From: Undibacterium pigrum
Lineage (GTDB): Bacteria > Pseudomonadota > Gammaproteobacteria > Burkholderiales > Burkholderiaceae_D
Assembly (NCBI RefSeq): GCF_003201815.1
Contig: NZ_QJKB01000006.1
Span: forward strand, 278,125 to 342,124
DNA length: 64,000 bases
Reading direction: 5' to 3'
Shown: positions 1-9,300 of the stretch, piece by piece
Layout of the letters: each line of letters begins with the position of its first letter
Position numbering within the stretch: the stretch's first letter is position 1
Notes under the pieces: model-generated
Told to the model about the DNA's origin: nothing
Database searches by the model: none
What the model saw: the letters and a program-made list of their open reading frames with translations, nothing else
Made by a program: the position numbers and the translations under genes

Positions 1-1281
1 GTCACGTATGCGCAAGATCAGATTACTTTCATTCTTATCCAGCCTGACCCAGATATTTTTTGCCTTGGCATGCCGCAGGATATTGGTGATGGCTTCCTGT
101 ACGATACGAAAACAGGTGTTCTCAATATCGGGGTGCAGCTTGCTGATCACGCCTTCATATTCAAACCAGCCGTGCAAGCCATCACTGGAGGTTTTGCTTT
201 CCACATACCAGCGCAGGGCCGATACCAGGCCCAGGTTATCCAGCTGGGGTGGCCGCAATTCCAGTGACAGGGTACGCACCTGTGACAGGATGCTGGACAC
301 CAGTTCTATGCCTTCCTGCAGCCTGGTATGACGCTCTTCGCTCTCCAGCCTTTGTGCGGCCTGCAGCATGATCTTCAGGGCAGTCAGTGATTGCCCCACA
401 TCGTCATGCAGGCCGCGTGCCAGATGCTGGCGCTCCCTTTCCTGCACTTCGATGACGCTGCCAGATAGCAATTGCAGACGCTGATTGGCAGCCTTCAGGC
501 TGGCCTGGTCATGCACTTGTTCGGTCACGTCCATTGCCAGACCTGCCACCAGCGGCACGCCTTCATCCATGCCCAGCGGGAAGCGGATGATATTGAGTAT
601 CCTGGCCGTCAGGCTTTCATCGGCAATGGTTTCCTGTGTACTCAGGCTGTCATTGCTCGCCAGTACCTGCTCGTCATGCTGGCGCGAGTTCTGTGCGGCA
701 CCGATGGACATCAGGTCAAAATCATCGCAACCTAGCATTTCTGCGGGTGCCATTCCAAAGAAGCTGGCCTGGGCTGCGTTCACATAGACATAGCGCAAAT
801 CCCTGTCCTTGATCCAGGCCGGCATGGGCGCATTGTTCATGAAAGCATGAAAGCGCACCTGCATTTCGCGCAAAGCCGTTTCACTGGCCAGTTTCTTGCG
901 CCTCAGGGCTGCGTCCCGCAATTCTCTTTCTATGGCCAGAGGGAGACGAGTGATATTTTGCTTGAGGAAAAAGTCATCGGCCCCGGCACGCATGACTTCG
1001 ATGGCCGTATTTTCACCTATGGTGCCAGACGTGATGATAAAGGGGATATGTATCTTCATGCGCTTGAGCACATCCAGCGCCTTCAGGCCACTAAAGGCGG
1101 GCATGGAATAATCGCAGATGACGATATCCCATTTCGCTTCTTTCAGCGCATCCTGCATGGCCTGTGCATTATCTACTCGCTGCCAGTCGGGGGCGAAGCC
1201 ACCGCGCTTGAGTTCGCGGATGATCAGTTCTGCATCTTCGCTGACATCTTCTACCAGCAGTACACGCAGTGGTATGGTCAT
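1..1281 (-). CDS. Response regulator-PAS-histidine kinase hybrid, partial (C-terminus beyond window)
   Basis: Reading the minus strand from the ATG at 1279-1281 gives 427 open codons running off the window edge. Residues 1-120 form a receiver domain with phospho-acceptor D57 in CDYSMP and the conserved lysine K107. A PAS domain follows at about 145-255. A HisKA_3 box around H292 (HDDVGQ) and the start of a HATPase domain (N-box near 396-403, EAITNILRH) come next. There is no signal peptide or membrane segment, so it is a cytoplasmic kinase of the NarX/DegS-like class with an N-terminal receiver. It is divergent from the pilus genes; control of those genes is possible but only inferred. The missing end should hold the rest of the ATPase domain. 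Confidence 0.9.
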   Translation of the reverse strand, partial: MTIPLRVLLVEDVSEDAELIIRELKRGGFAPDWQRVDNAQAMQDALKEAKWDIVICDYSMPAFSGLKALDVLKRMKIHIPFIITSGTIGENTAIEVMRAGADDFFLKQNITRLPLAIERELRDAALRRKKLASETALREMQVRFHAFMNNAPMPAWIKDRDLRYVYVNAAQASFFGMAPAEMLGCDDFDLMSIGAAQNSRQHDEQVLASNDSLSTQETIADESLTARILNIIRFPLGMDEGVPLVAGLAMDVTEQVHDQASLKAANQRLQLLSGSVIEVQERERQHLARGLHDDVGQSLTALKIMLQAAQRLESEERHTRLQEGIELVSSILSQVRTLSLELRPPQLDNLGLVSALRWYVESKTSSDGLHGWFEYEGVISKLHPDIENTCFRIVQEAITNILRHAKAKNIWVRLDKNESNLILRIRD

Positions 1282-1606
1282 GAGCTACTTGCCTTCCACT
1301 TTGGTTAGAAGGAAAAATATTGTTTAATAAAGCGACTTTGCATGCAGATGGCGGATAATGGCGATATCCAGCCATCTCTGGGTTTTGTCCCCATAGATTG
1401 TTATTAATTAATCAAGTATCCCGAATTAATCGGGATGCAAAAGTATGCTTGTTAAATAGATATTAGCAATTATTATAGAATTAAGTGTAATTTTTTGTCA
1501 AAAATGCATATCCTCATGCTGGTCAACATCTGTTTACCAGTGAGGAGTTTGTTGCCTGCTGCATGCCCGAGCAGTAAAAATTGTCTCGCCCACCTCATAT
1601 CAGGAT
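1282..1606. other. AT-rich intergenic region with one small hairpin
   Basis: This 325-bp stretch separates the divergent kinase and pilus genes and should hold both promoters. It is clearly more AT-rich than its surroundings. A 7-bp hairpin (ATCCCGA, loop ATTAA, TCGGGAT) lies at 1418-1436 and could be an operator. I see no convincing -35/-10 pair and no reading frame worth calling. Confidence 0.5.
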
Positions 1607-2116
1607 ATGTGTATTTTTTCTAACAAATCAAAAGAATTGCCAAATTCAATAACTAATTTAGTAATGATTGTTGGCTTTCTTGCTATACTCAACCCAGCGC
1701 TGGCAGAAACTCGTACTGCCAGCCTGGCAGTATCTGCAGTGGTTGTCCCAACTTGTACAGTCAATGGCTCCGCAGTATCTTTTGGTAATTATGAAATAGC
1801 AGCCGTTGAGCAAGCTGGCAATATCGGTGTGAATTGTTCGCAAGGCACCACATATGTGCTGAGCCTGGGCGGTGGGAGTGGCGCTAATGCGGGTATGAGG
1901 CAAATGTCAGGTCCGGCGAATGCAGCCCTGAGCTATGCCTTGTATCAGGATCAGTCCCGCAGCAAGCTGTGGGGAAGCGCCTCCGACAATCATGCCATCA
2001 CCGGTACTGGTAATGGCAATATGCAAAATCTGCCTGTATATGGTCGCATCCCGGCTGGTCAGGTAGTAGCACCTGGTAATTACAATGAAGTAGTAAGTAT
2101 CACCCTGACCTATTGA
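1607..2116 (+). CDS. Spore coat U (SCPU) domain pilin subunit
   Basis: A 169-residue exported protein with one SCPU domain, the subunit type of archaic (Csu-like) chaperone-usher pili. The N-terminus has a signal peptide ending near ALA-ET. The mature part has the typical start with a first Cys (PTCTV), then SFGNYE, a second Cys (NCSQG), the central SYALYQD motif, the late VYGRIPAGQ motif and the terminal ITLTY strand that chaperones bind. The ATG at 1607 leaves a long n-region; the in-frame ATG at 1664 gives a more usual signal peptide and may be the true start. It is first in the pilus locus. Confidence 0.88.
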   Translation: MCIFSNKSKELPNSITNLVMIVGFLAILNPALAETRTASLAVSAVVVPTCTVNGSAVSFGNYEIAAVEQAGNIGVNCSQGTTYVLSLGGGSGANAGMRQMSGPANAALSYALYQDQSRSKLWGSASDNHAITGTGNGNMQNLPVYGRIPAGQVVAPGNYNEVVSITLTY

Positions 2117-2144
2117 TGTAAAACCTCGCGATGGAGGAGACGTC

Positions 2145-2855
2145 ATGTTTCCTTATGCATGTGTTTTAATGATAGGCCTAGGTTTCCTGGCAGGAAGCTT
2201 ACCTGCCCATGCCTCCAATTTTGAAATTGCCCCGGTCGTGCTGGAATTGAGCATGAACCGTAATGCTGGTGTCATACGCATCGTCAACAAGGATGATCAT
2301 CCGGTTTCCCTTCAGGTTCGTGGCTATGAATGGACGCAGCTTGAGAATGACGACCAGCTCAACAGCACAGAAGCCCTGCTGATCAGCCCCCCCATGTTCA
2401 GCATAGAGCCAGGCGCTGCTCAGGTGATACGCGTCATCTCGCGCAAGCCGCTGTCCAGCAAGGTCGAGCTGGCCTATCGCCTGTTGATCGATGAACTTCC
2501 TGGCAAGGAACAGGCCGCAGTTGCGTTCAAGTTCCGAATTTCCATGCCCGTGTTTTTCCAGCCTGAAAAAATGCAGGCAGCGAAAATAAACTGGAAGGTT
2601 GAAGCCGGTGGCAAACAGGCCATCGTTGTGGAAAACCAGGGTGGGCAAAGAACCAAGCTGCTCAATCTCAGTCTCGCCCTGCCAGATGGAAAACGCCTGG
2701 TGCCCAAGGTGGCCGCCAACCCTTATGCTCTGGCGGGTGCCAAACGACGCTATGAATTTGAATCCAGTGCCGGACTCAAGGCCGGGTTGCCCGTGAAAAT
2801 ATATGCGACAGCCGATACCGGGCCTGTCGAAGTGGAAACCACAGTATCGCCATGA
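2145..2855 (+). CDS. Periplasmic fimbrial chaperone (PapD/CsuC-like)
   Basis: A 236-residue periplasmic chaperone for pilin subunits. It has a cleavable signal peptide (about residues 1-23, ending AHA) and a PapD-type fold. Visible motifs are the early VLELSMNRNAGVIRI strand region and the F1-G1 motif PPMFSIEPGAAQVIRV near residues 82-97. A strong GGAGGAG ribosome site lies about 9 bases before the ATG. The stop overlaps the usher start by 4 bases (ATGA), so the two are translationally coupled. In the family this protein donates a strand to SCPU subunits and delivers them to the usher. Confidence 0.92.
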   Translation: MFPYACVLMIGLGFLAGSLPAHASNFEIAPVVLELSMNRNAGVIRIVNKDDHPVSLQVRGYEWTQLENDDQLNSTEALLISPPMFSIEPGAAQVIRVISRKPLSSKVELAYRLLIDELPGKEQAAVAFKFRISMPVFFQPEKMQAAKINWKVEAGGKQAIVVENQGGQRTKLLNLSLALPDGKRLVPKVAANPYALAGAKRRYEFESSAGLKAGLPVKIYATADTGPVEVETTVSP

Positions 2856-5140
2856 GATTATTGGCCGTGTGTGCCATATTCTTTTGCCTGGCGGGTCAGC
2901 CTGAAGCTGCGCCAGCAGACGAGATATTATTGCTGGAGGTGAGCGTGAACGGGCGTCAAACCCAGACTGTGCTGCAATTTACCAGAAGGGCGGGCAAGCT
3001 GTTTGTCAGCCCCGATGAATTGCAGTCCGCCGGTTTGCGCCTGAATACGACATCGAAAGAGCAAGTTGATTTATCCAGTATTGCAGAAGACTTTCAACTT
3101 GATATGGCCGCGCAAAAAATCAGTATCCGGGTGCGGCCAGATCTGCTCAACACCACCCAATTGAATACGGCCACATCAGAAAGCGAAACCGTTGCCCTGG
3201 CAGACAAATATCCTGGGGCCTTACTCAATTATGATGTACTGGCGTCCCAGAGCGGCGGCAGCAAGGCTGTCAGTGCGCTGGCCGAGGCCAGGGCTTTTTA
3301 CGGTCCTCATGTTTTCAGCAGTACCGGTCTGACCTATGCACACGAAGGTAAAACAAATTCCCTGCGTCTGGACAGCACTTACACTTACTCCAATCCCAAT
3401 AGCTTGCAGCGCTACCGGCTTGGCGACTTCATCAGCAATGGTTTGCCATGGTCAAGGCCAGTGCGCATGGGTGGGATACAGCTATCGACAGACTTCGCCC
3501 TGCGTCCTGACCTGGTGACTTTCCCCACCCCGGATTTGCGCGGCGAAGCGGTGGTGGCATCGAATGTTGACCTGTTCCTCAATGGCATACGCCAGTTGTC
3601 CGAGACCGTGCCACCCGGGCCTTTTGAGATACGTCGTCCACCTGTCGCGACTGGCGCAGGCACCATGTCCATCGCCGTGACGGATGCGCTGGGTCGCCAG
3701 ACATTCAGGAATATCCCGTTTTACGCCAGTGAAAAATTATTGCGCGATGGCTTGCTGTCTTACTCCATAGAAGCTGGTTCCATACGCAAAAATTACGGCT
3801 TGCAGAGCAGTGATTATGGCGGTGCGGCCACCTCAGCTTCAGTGCGCTACGGCTGGTCACCCACGGTGACGATAGAAGGGCATGCAGAAGCGACATCAGG
3901 CCTGCGTCAGGCTGGCATAGGGGCGACCAGCGCGTTCCACGAATGGGGTGTGCTCAGTGCTGCAGTCAGTGGCAGTGCAACGGCAGACAATCTGGGCAGG
4001 CAATATCTGCTGGGGTTTGAAAGGCGGGCTGCGAATGCCAGTTTCTCTATTTCCAAGACCCAGGCTGACCGGCATTATCGCGACATCGGTGCCATGTTTG
4101 GCATACCCGTCCCACGCTCGCTGCTGACCATGAGCATGGGCTTGTACTCGCAAAAATATGGTTCCTTCAATCTGGCTTATACCTCTGCCAGGACCACTTT
4201 GCCAGGCACAGAAAGCATGCCAGAGCTAAGGCCGCTGGATGCTGACATCATTTCTTTTTCTTACTTCAAGTCCCTGTTCAACCGTACCAATTTTTTCCTG
4301 ACAGGATACAAGAACCGTACTGATCACAGCTATGGTTTAACCGTAGGCTTGCTAATGGCACTGGGCGAGAAAGACAGTGTCAGCAGCACCTATACATCCG
4401 GTAGTGGCTTGCGCAATTTTTCTCTGCAGGCTTCCCGCCCGGCCAATCTCGTTGGAGATATAGGCTGGCAGTTGCAGGATAATGAAGGCGACTTTACGCA
4501 GAGGCTGGCTGAATTTTCTTACCGTTCCAATGCAGCGCGCGCCAGTTTTGCAGTGGCGCAAAATGGCAATTTATTGAGCCAGCGCGCCAATGTGCGCGGC
4601 GCACTGGTATGGGCAGACAATTCCCTGTTTTTGTCCAACTGGGTGGATGACAGCTTTGCGGTAGTCGATACCAATGGCGTCAGCAATGTTGCCGTCTACG
4701 CTGAAAACCGCCTGGTGGGCAGGACGGACCAGCGCGGGAAATTACTGATCCCTGATTTGCGTGCCTATGAAGCCAACAAGATTTCCCTGGACCTCAGGGA
4801 CTTGCCACTGGATGTACAGGTAGGCGCTTCGGAATTCACCATCAAGCCACAAGACCGCAACGGCGTGGTCGTGCGCTTTAAACTTGCCAAGAGCCTGGGT
4901 GTACGCATCATCCTGAAGGATAGCGAGGGTAAATTCCTGGCAGTAGGCAGTACCGTGAAACTCAAGCAGGGCGGGCACACGGCCATCGTTGGCTATGACG
5001 GCGAAACTTATTTCCCTGAATTGCAAATTGAAGGCACGCTGGAAATCATCACAGCCAGTGGCGCAGTATGCCGTCTCGATCCTGGCAGCATTCCGCAAAA
5101 CGAAACCATACCTGTCATAGGCCCACTTACCTGTAAATGA
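2852..5140 (+). CDS. Outer membrane fimbrial usher (CsuD/FimD-like)
   Basis: A 762-residue outer-membrane usher that assembles and secretes the pilus. It has a signal peptide (about 1-19), an N-terminal chaperone-binding domain, and a beta-barrel with motifs such as GDFISNGLPW and the plug-flanking region with NGIRQ and PPGPFEIR. The C-terminal domains end in an RLDPGSIPQNETIPVIGPLTC-type tail; the last 20 residues carry the two conserved Cys. It is shorter than FimD/PapC (over 800 residues), as usual for archaic ushers. It overlaps both neighbours by 4 bases. Confidence 0.93.
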   Translation: MRLLAVCAIFFCLAGQPEAAPADEILLLEVSVNGRQTQTVLQFTRRAGKLFVSPDELQSAGLRLNTTSKEQVDLSSIAEDFQLDMAAQKISIRVRPDLLNTTQLNTATSESETVALADKYPGALLNYDVLASQSGGSKAVSALAEARAFYGPHVFSSTGLTYAHEGKTNSLRLDSTYTYSNPNSLQRYRLGDFISNGLPWSRPVRMGGIQLSTDFALRPDLVTFPTPDLRGEAVVASNVDLFLNGIRQLSETVPPGPFEIRRPPVATGAGTMSIAVTDALGRQTFRNIPFYASEKLLRDGLLSYSIEAGSIRKNYGLQSSDYGGAATSASVRYGWSPTVTIEGHAEATSGLRQAGIGATSAFHEWGVLSAAVSGSATADNLGRQYLLGFERRAANASFSISKTQADRHYRDIGAMFGIPVPRSLLTMSMGLYSQKYGSFNLAYTSARTTLPGTESMPELRPLDADIISFSYFKSLFNRTNFFLTGYKNRTDHSYGLTVGLLMALGEKDSVSSTYTSGSGLRNFSLQASRPANLVGDIGWQLQDNEGDFTQRLAEFSYRSNAARASFAVAQNGNLLSQRANVRGALVWADNSLFLSNWVDDSFAVVDTNGVSNVAVYAENRLVGRTDQRGKLLIPDLRAYEANKISLDLRDLPLDVQVGASEFTIKPQDRNGVVVRFKLAKSLGVRIILKDSEGKFLAVGSTVKLKQGGHTAIVGYDGETYFPELQIEGTLEIITASGAVCRLDPGSIPQNETIPVIGPLTCK

Positions 5141-5610
5141 TCATGCGCCATCTTTGCAAACTATTCTTTATCTTGATGCTGGCTGCCAGCCAGCAGGCGC
5201 AGGCACTGACCTGTACTGTCTCGGCACTGCCTGTGGCCTTCAGTAATTATGACCCATTCTCGAACACACCTTCCGATATCAGCAGCACAGTGACTGTGAC
5301 CTGCAATGCGCTGGTATCGGTACTCGTCAGTTACACCGTCAAACTCAATGCCGGCATGACGGGCACTATTTCGTCACGGCTGATGACCAGTGGCAGTTCA
5401 CAACTGGCTTATCAGCTATACAGCAATGCCGGGCGCACGACGGTCTGGGGTGACGGCACGGCGGGTTCCGGTATCGTCAGCGATGGTTACCTGCTCAATG
5501 TGGTCGTACCAGTCGTCAAGAATTATTCTGTCTATGGGCGCATCACTGCCAAACAGAACGTCAAGGCAGGTAGTTACCTCGATACTGTCACCATATTGTT
5601 AACTTATTAG
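5137..5610 (+). CDS. SCPU domain pilus subunit, possible tip component
   Basis: A 157-residue exported SCPU protein starting at the ATG that overlaps the usher stop. The signal peptide ends near AQA-LTC. The mature part has the Cys pair (LTCTV, VTCNA), the LAYQLYSNAGR motif and the final VYGRI and TILLTY strands. In Csu loci the gene after the usher encodes the two-domain tip adhesin CsuE. Here the protein has only one domain, so a tip role rests on gene order alone. No second SCPU domain or frameshift remnant follows. Confidence 0.85.
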   Translation: MIMRHLCKLFFILMLAASQQAQALTCTVSALPVAFSNYDPFSNTPSDISSTVTVTCNALVSVLVSYTVKLNAGMTGTISSRLMTSGSSQLAYQLYSNAGRTTVWGDGTAGSGIVSDGYLLNVVVPVVKNYSVYGRITAKQNVKAGSYLDTVTILLTY

Positions 5611-5845
5611 CTATATGCGAGGGTAAAAAAGCGAGCATTATGGAAAGATGTGTTTTTTTCATCAGGAAAACCCTTAGTTGAAAAAACCAAAACTCAGGTT
5701 TCCCCTGATATCAAGGCAAGCTTGCATGGCATAAAGTTTAGTCACAGCAAAGTTATTCAGATTCTTGAAAAAACAAGCTCAAAACTAGATACAAACCAGA
5801 CACAAGCCAGACACCAGCCCAATAGTATAGCCAGAGGAAAATATC

Positions 5846-6343
5846 ATGTTCAACGCCAACAACCGCCGCCAAATCGCCAAACTGCTGACAGTATTGTGCC
5901 TGTGCACAACAGCAAACGGCTTCGCCGCCACTTCTACTGGCACACTGTCAGTATCATCTACAGTACTGTCAGCATGCTCGGTCACCGGTGCGTCTATGGC
6001 TTTCGGCAGCTATACAGCAACCCAGATCGATAATAGTGCAGCCATCAGCATCACCTGCACCAATGGCACTGCCTACAATATCGGCATGGATGCAGGCGGT
6101 GGGTCTGGTGCATCTACTGCTGTCAGGAAAATGACCGGTTCGGTCAGCGGCACGCTGAATTATTCTTTGTACAAAGATTCTGGCCGCAGCGTAGTCTGGG
6201 GTAATACAGTCGGCACTGATACCCTGCTTGGTACCGGTACAGGCGCTGCGCAGTCTGTCTCAGTATATGGCCGTGTACCCAGTGGCCAAATTGCTGATGC
6301 TGGCGTCTATAGCGATAGCGTTACGATCACACTGACTTATTAA
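5846..6343 (+). CDS. SCPU domain pilin, probable major subunit
   Basis: A 165-residue SCPU protein with a signal peptide ending near GFA-ATS. It resembles the first subunit at 1607 most closely: SACSVTGASMAFGSY, GGGSGAS, LNYSLYKDSGRS, SVYGRVPSGQ and TITLTY. It has its own ribosome site (AGAGGA, about 9 bases upstream) and is separated from the previous gene by 235 bp, so it may have its own promoter. That would suit a structural subunit needed in large amount, as with CsuA/B, but is an inference. It is the last gene of the pilus locus. Confidence 0.87.
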   Translation: MFNANNRRQIAKLLTVLCLCTTANGFAATSTGTLSVSSTVLSACSVTGASMAFGSYTATQIDNSAAISITCTNGTAYNIGMDAGGGSGASTAVRKMTGSVSGTLNYSLYKDSGRSVVWGNTVGTDTLLGTGTGAAQSVSVYGRVPSGQIADAGVYSDSVTITLTY

Positions 6344-6384
6344 GCTTTGAGGCTTCGTCTGGTTTCCTGGCAGACATTCTGCTA

Positions 6385-6414
6385 CTGACTGACCCCCGGC
6401 TAAGGGTCAGTCAG
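6385..6414 (+). terminator. Hairpin after pilus locus, possible terminator
   Basis: An 11-bp perfect stem (CTGACTGACCC / GGGTCAGTCAG) with an 8-base loop lies 42 bp after the last pilin stop. No T-run follows, so it may be an mRNA-end-stabilising hairpin or an imperfect terminator. The rest of 6344-6703 holds this hairpin, the leader hairpin at 6630-6668 and nothing else I can name. Confidence 0.55.
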
Positions 6415-6629
6415 CAAAACAAGTGAAACTGGCCAAATCAAACAGAAATGAAACCAGCTTGTATCCGCCTTTATTCTGCATTTTCTGTTTCCCCAGCCTT
6501 CCCTCATTCTCCCTGTACCCCTACTTTTAGCTTGATGATACGGCATGAGCCTTTCTGGCTGCCATCACACTTGCTTACACTCTTTGCATTCGCCATTTTT
6601 TTCTCGCATGTTTAAAATGACATCCTGAA

Positions 6630-6668
6630 GCATTTTTGTCACATACAAGTCTTTGTATGGAAAAATGC
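6630..6668 (+). promoter_or_regulatory. Leader hairpin before the MoxR-vWA operon
   Basis: A nested inverted repeat. The outer stem is GCATTTTT (6630-6637) with AAAAATGC (6661-6668); the inner stem is CATACAA (6642-6648) with TTGTATG (6653-6659) around a 4-base loop. It ends 35 bp before the first ATG. It could be an operator or a structure in the 5' leader. Apart from a 4/1-base internal loop the pairing is perfect, which is unlikely by chance in such a short space. Confidence 0.55.
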
Positions 6669-6703
6669 TGGACACTCATTAAATAAACACCTGGAAAACC
6701 CTG

Positions 6704-8284
6704 ATGTCGCCATTTAATATCTTCAACCGCATTTCGCAAGCACCCACCAATCCCAAGCCTGTGGTCAAGCCACGGCAGTTTGATGTGGCGTCCCTGTACC
6801 AGGGGCCGGTGCAAAGCAGTACAGCAGCGGTGGCAGGTGAACAGGCTCTTGATGAAAAATTGCGCCAGGCTTACTTCTGGATAGTCAATAACGCCATCAT
6901 CAGCCCGCACTATGATATTGAATATAACGAAGGCCCCAGCCAGACTTATGCGGTAGGCGACAGCAAGCGCACTTTGACGCTGCCATCAGCGCAAAGTTAT
7001 TCCAGCTTTATCCTGTTGCCGCTGCTGACTTTTGTTACCCGCAAAAAATGCCTCTTCGTTGGCGGGCCAGGGCGCGGCAAGACGGCCAGTGCTATCCTGA
7101 TGGGCGTACTATCTGGTGCACCTGTGCGCGATGTACGCCGTGCCATGCAGCATGGTCATCCACAAATGACGATAGCCGATCTGCTGGGTAATCCTTTGCC
7201 AGCAGATTTGATGGCAGCGCAGAATATGGATGATATCCGCATCGCCTGGCGCAAATGGCTGGGCATGCGTGTCAAGATCGTCGATGAATATAACCGCATT
7301 CCCACCCGCACGCAAAGCGCCTTGCTGACCGTGATGGGCGACAATTATGCCGAGGTACTGGGACAGATTTTTGAATGCCCCGAGTCAGCCTGGTATCTGA
7401 CGGCGAATGATGACCAGGGTGGTGGCACTTATCAGGTGATAGATGCCCTGCGTGACCGCATAGATGTGACCGTGCAGGCACTGGCTTTCAACCCGCGTTT
7501 CCTGAACGACTTGCTGGTGCGCATAGAAGAAAATATACGGCCAGAAGAACTGATGCCGCGTGAATTGATCTTCACCGAAAAAGAAGTGGACCGTGCCGCC
7601 GAAGAAATCCGCCAGATAGAAGTGCCGCCAGAAGTAAGGCACAGGCTGGAATTCTTTTGCAGTCAGTTTGAATTGTTTGAAACCGCTGGTGCCCAGTTTG
7701 AGTACATGACCAAGGACACTGCACGTTTATCCGGCATGGACTGGGGCCAGCTCGTAGCCGCAGACAATGGCCGCGACCGCCTCAAGGACCTGGGTTGCCA
7801 GACCATGAATGGCGTATCGGTGCGTAATCTCATGACCTTGCTGATTTTCGCCAAATCGCTGGCTTATTTCCGTGGCAATAAAAGTGTGGAGCTGGATGAC
7901 CTGCGCCAGGTTTTGCCCTTTGTTTTGCTGGATAAACTGCATCCCGATATCGATGCGCCATTTTTCTCGCGTCCGGAAAATGCCGCCTACAAGACTGACC
8001 GTCTGGGCTGGTTGCGCCGCCTGTTTGATCTCTCGAATGATGAATTCAATCGCCTTGATCTGGACAGGGATGACCCGGTAGGAGAGCTGGCGGCAGAATT
8101 CGCGCAAGGCCTGAATGATGTCAGCGAACGCGATACCAGGGCCAGGCTGATGAGGATAGAACGCCTGATCGGTGATCGCGTCAAAGGTCGTAAATTATAT
8201 GGCCATTTATATGATGATTTACTCAAGCTGAAATACCTGCATCAGCGCTATACCAATTATCTCAAGTGGCTGCGCTCTCAATGA
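6704..8284 (+). CDS. MoxR-like AAA+ ATPase
   Basis: A 526-residue cytoplasmic ATPase. Walker A is GGPGRGKT at residues 120-127. The Walker B region is VKIVDEYNRIP at 190-200, matching the MoxR-type DEINR motif. A sensor/arginine region (LTANDDQGGGTYQVIDALRDR) follows near 232-252, written here only as a location with key residues N, Q and the two R. The C-terminal 270 residues are helical and longer than in ordinary MoxR proteins. MoxR ATPases usually pair with vWA proteins to remodel or activate a partner. A vWA partner is two genes downstream. The stop overlaps the next start by 4 bases. The substrate is unknown. Confidence 0.87.
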   Translation: MSPFNIFNRISQAPTNPKPVVKPRQFDVASLYQGPVQSSTAAVAGEQALDEKLRQAYFWIVNNAIISPHYDIEYNEGPSQTYAVGDSKRTLTLPSAQSYSSFILLPLLTFVTRKKCLFVGGPGRGKTASAILMGVLSGAPVRDVRRAMQHGHPQMTIADLLGNPLPADLMAAQNMDDIRIAWRKWLGMRVKIVDEYNRIPTRTQSALLTVMGDNYAEVLGQIFECPESAWYLTANDDQGGGTYQVIDALRDRIDVTVQALAFNPRFLNDLLVRIEENIRPEELMPRELIFTEKEVDRAAEEIRQIEVPPEVRHRLEFFCSQFELFETAGAQFEYMTKDTARLSGMDWGQLVAADNGRDRLKDLGCQTMNGVSVRNLMTLLIFAKSLAYFRGNKSVELDDLRQVLPFVLLDKLHPDIDAPFFSRPENAAYKTDRLGWLRRLFDLSNDEFNRLDLDRDDPVGELAAEFAQGLNDVSERDTRARLMRIERLIGDRVKGRKLYGHLYDDLLKLKYLHQRYTNYLKWLRSQ

Positions 8285-9300
8285 TATCCGGACCATTTGC
8301 TCAGGTACTGGCAGCAGGACGCAGCCAGTTCAATGCCAGGGTAGTTGAAGCCAGGCGGCGTTATCCCGCTTTTGATGTGCAGGCTCTCGCTGATTTTTTG
8401 CAAGGCAGCGTGGCCCCCGTCATGCAAGCCGTCACTGCGCATATGCCAGACAGGCTGGCCGTCATTGCACTGACTGCCTACGATATTACGCTGGATCTGG
8501 TTGGCCAGGCTTTGACTGGGGCCGGTGCGCGCAGCAAGGTTGTTGATCGCGTATGGCAAGACTTGTTGCCAGCCTATGTCCACATCCTGGTGAATGCGCC
8601 AACAGAAGTAATTGCCCTGCTGACCAATGCCGCACTGAATATAGAAAAAACTTCGAGCGCAAGAATCGATCAGTGGCAGGAGGAAATGAAACACATCGCG
8701 CCGCAAATCACCAGCCTGGCAGCCTTGCAGGCCACCGGGCAGATACTGGCATGGCGTGCTGGCATGGCACATTTCAGGGATGGTGCCATGGCCATCGCCG
8801 ATACTTTACCACCAGCCTTGTTATTGCAATTGCTGGGTGCAGACCCAGGTAGCGAATGGTCACAAATAAAAAAACAGATGCAGCAAGACCCATGGTGGTG
8901 CCCTGATACTGCGGCCAGGATTAAGTACAGCTATACGACAGGGCAGGGCATGACCACAGGCCAGTTCACCGGTTTCGGCGGCGCCTTCCCTGCGCCACCA
9001 GAATTGCGTGCCTGTGAATATGGCTTTTGGGTAAAAAGTGCTGACCGCTATTTCTTGCTGATGGCCGATGTTTACGGCGCAGTCTTGCATCCATCCAGCA
9101 AGGATGAGTTTGAGCATGGCGCAGTGCTGGATATTACGGCTGGGGCAACCGGTGTCAGTTGCCAGGGCAATATCCTGCAAACCAGGCGTGGCAAACATGT
9201 CCTGAACTTGCCAGTCAAAGAATTGGCCCTGACCTGCAATCTGCATACGGTCGCTGTCAGTTCACCGTATACTTATGGCATCAGCCTGTATCCACTGTAA
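8281..9300 (+). CDS. Unrecognised 339-residue protein of the MoxR-vWA operon
   Basis: I do not recognise this protein. The ATG at 8281 overlaps the ATPase stop (ATGA); no ribosome site is visible, so translation should be coupled. The first 200 residues look alpha-helical and lack a signal peptide or membrane segments. The last 110 residues are richer in Gly, Tyr and Phe with alternating hydrophobic pattern, suggesting a separate beta domain (YGFWVKSADRYFLLMADVYG region near residues 242-261). The position between the AAA+ and vWA genes is that of the third component of MoxR-vWA ternary systems, so an adaptor or substrate role is the natural guess. Confidence 0.75.
   Translation: MISGPFAQVLAAGRSQFNARVVEARRRYPAFDVQALADFLQGSVAPVMQAVTAHMPDRLAVIALTAYDITLDLVGQALTGAGARSKVVDRVWQDLLPAYVHILVNAPTEVIALLTNAALNIEKTSSARIDQWQEEMKHIAPQITSLAALQATGQILAWRAGMAHFRDGAMAIADTLPPALLLQLLGADPGSEWSQIKKQMQQDPWWCPDTAARIKYSYTTGQGMTTGQFTGFGGAFPAPPELRACEYGFWVKSADRYFLLMADVYGAVLHPSSKDEFEHGAVLDITAGATGVSCQGNILQTRRGKHVLNLPVKELALTCNLHTVAVSSPYTYGISLYPL

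Noticed and set aside
5650..6033. 127-codon plus-strand frame before the third pilin
   Set aside because: It overlaps the pilin in another frame, lacks a family match and a ribosome site, and the pilin start is well supported.
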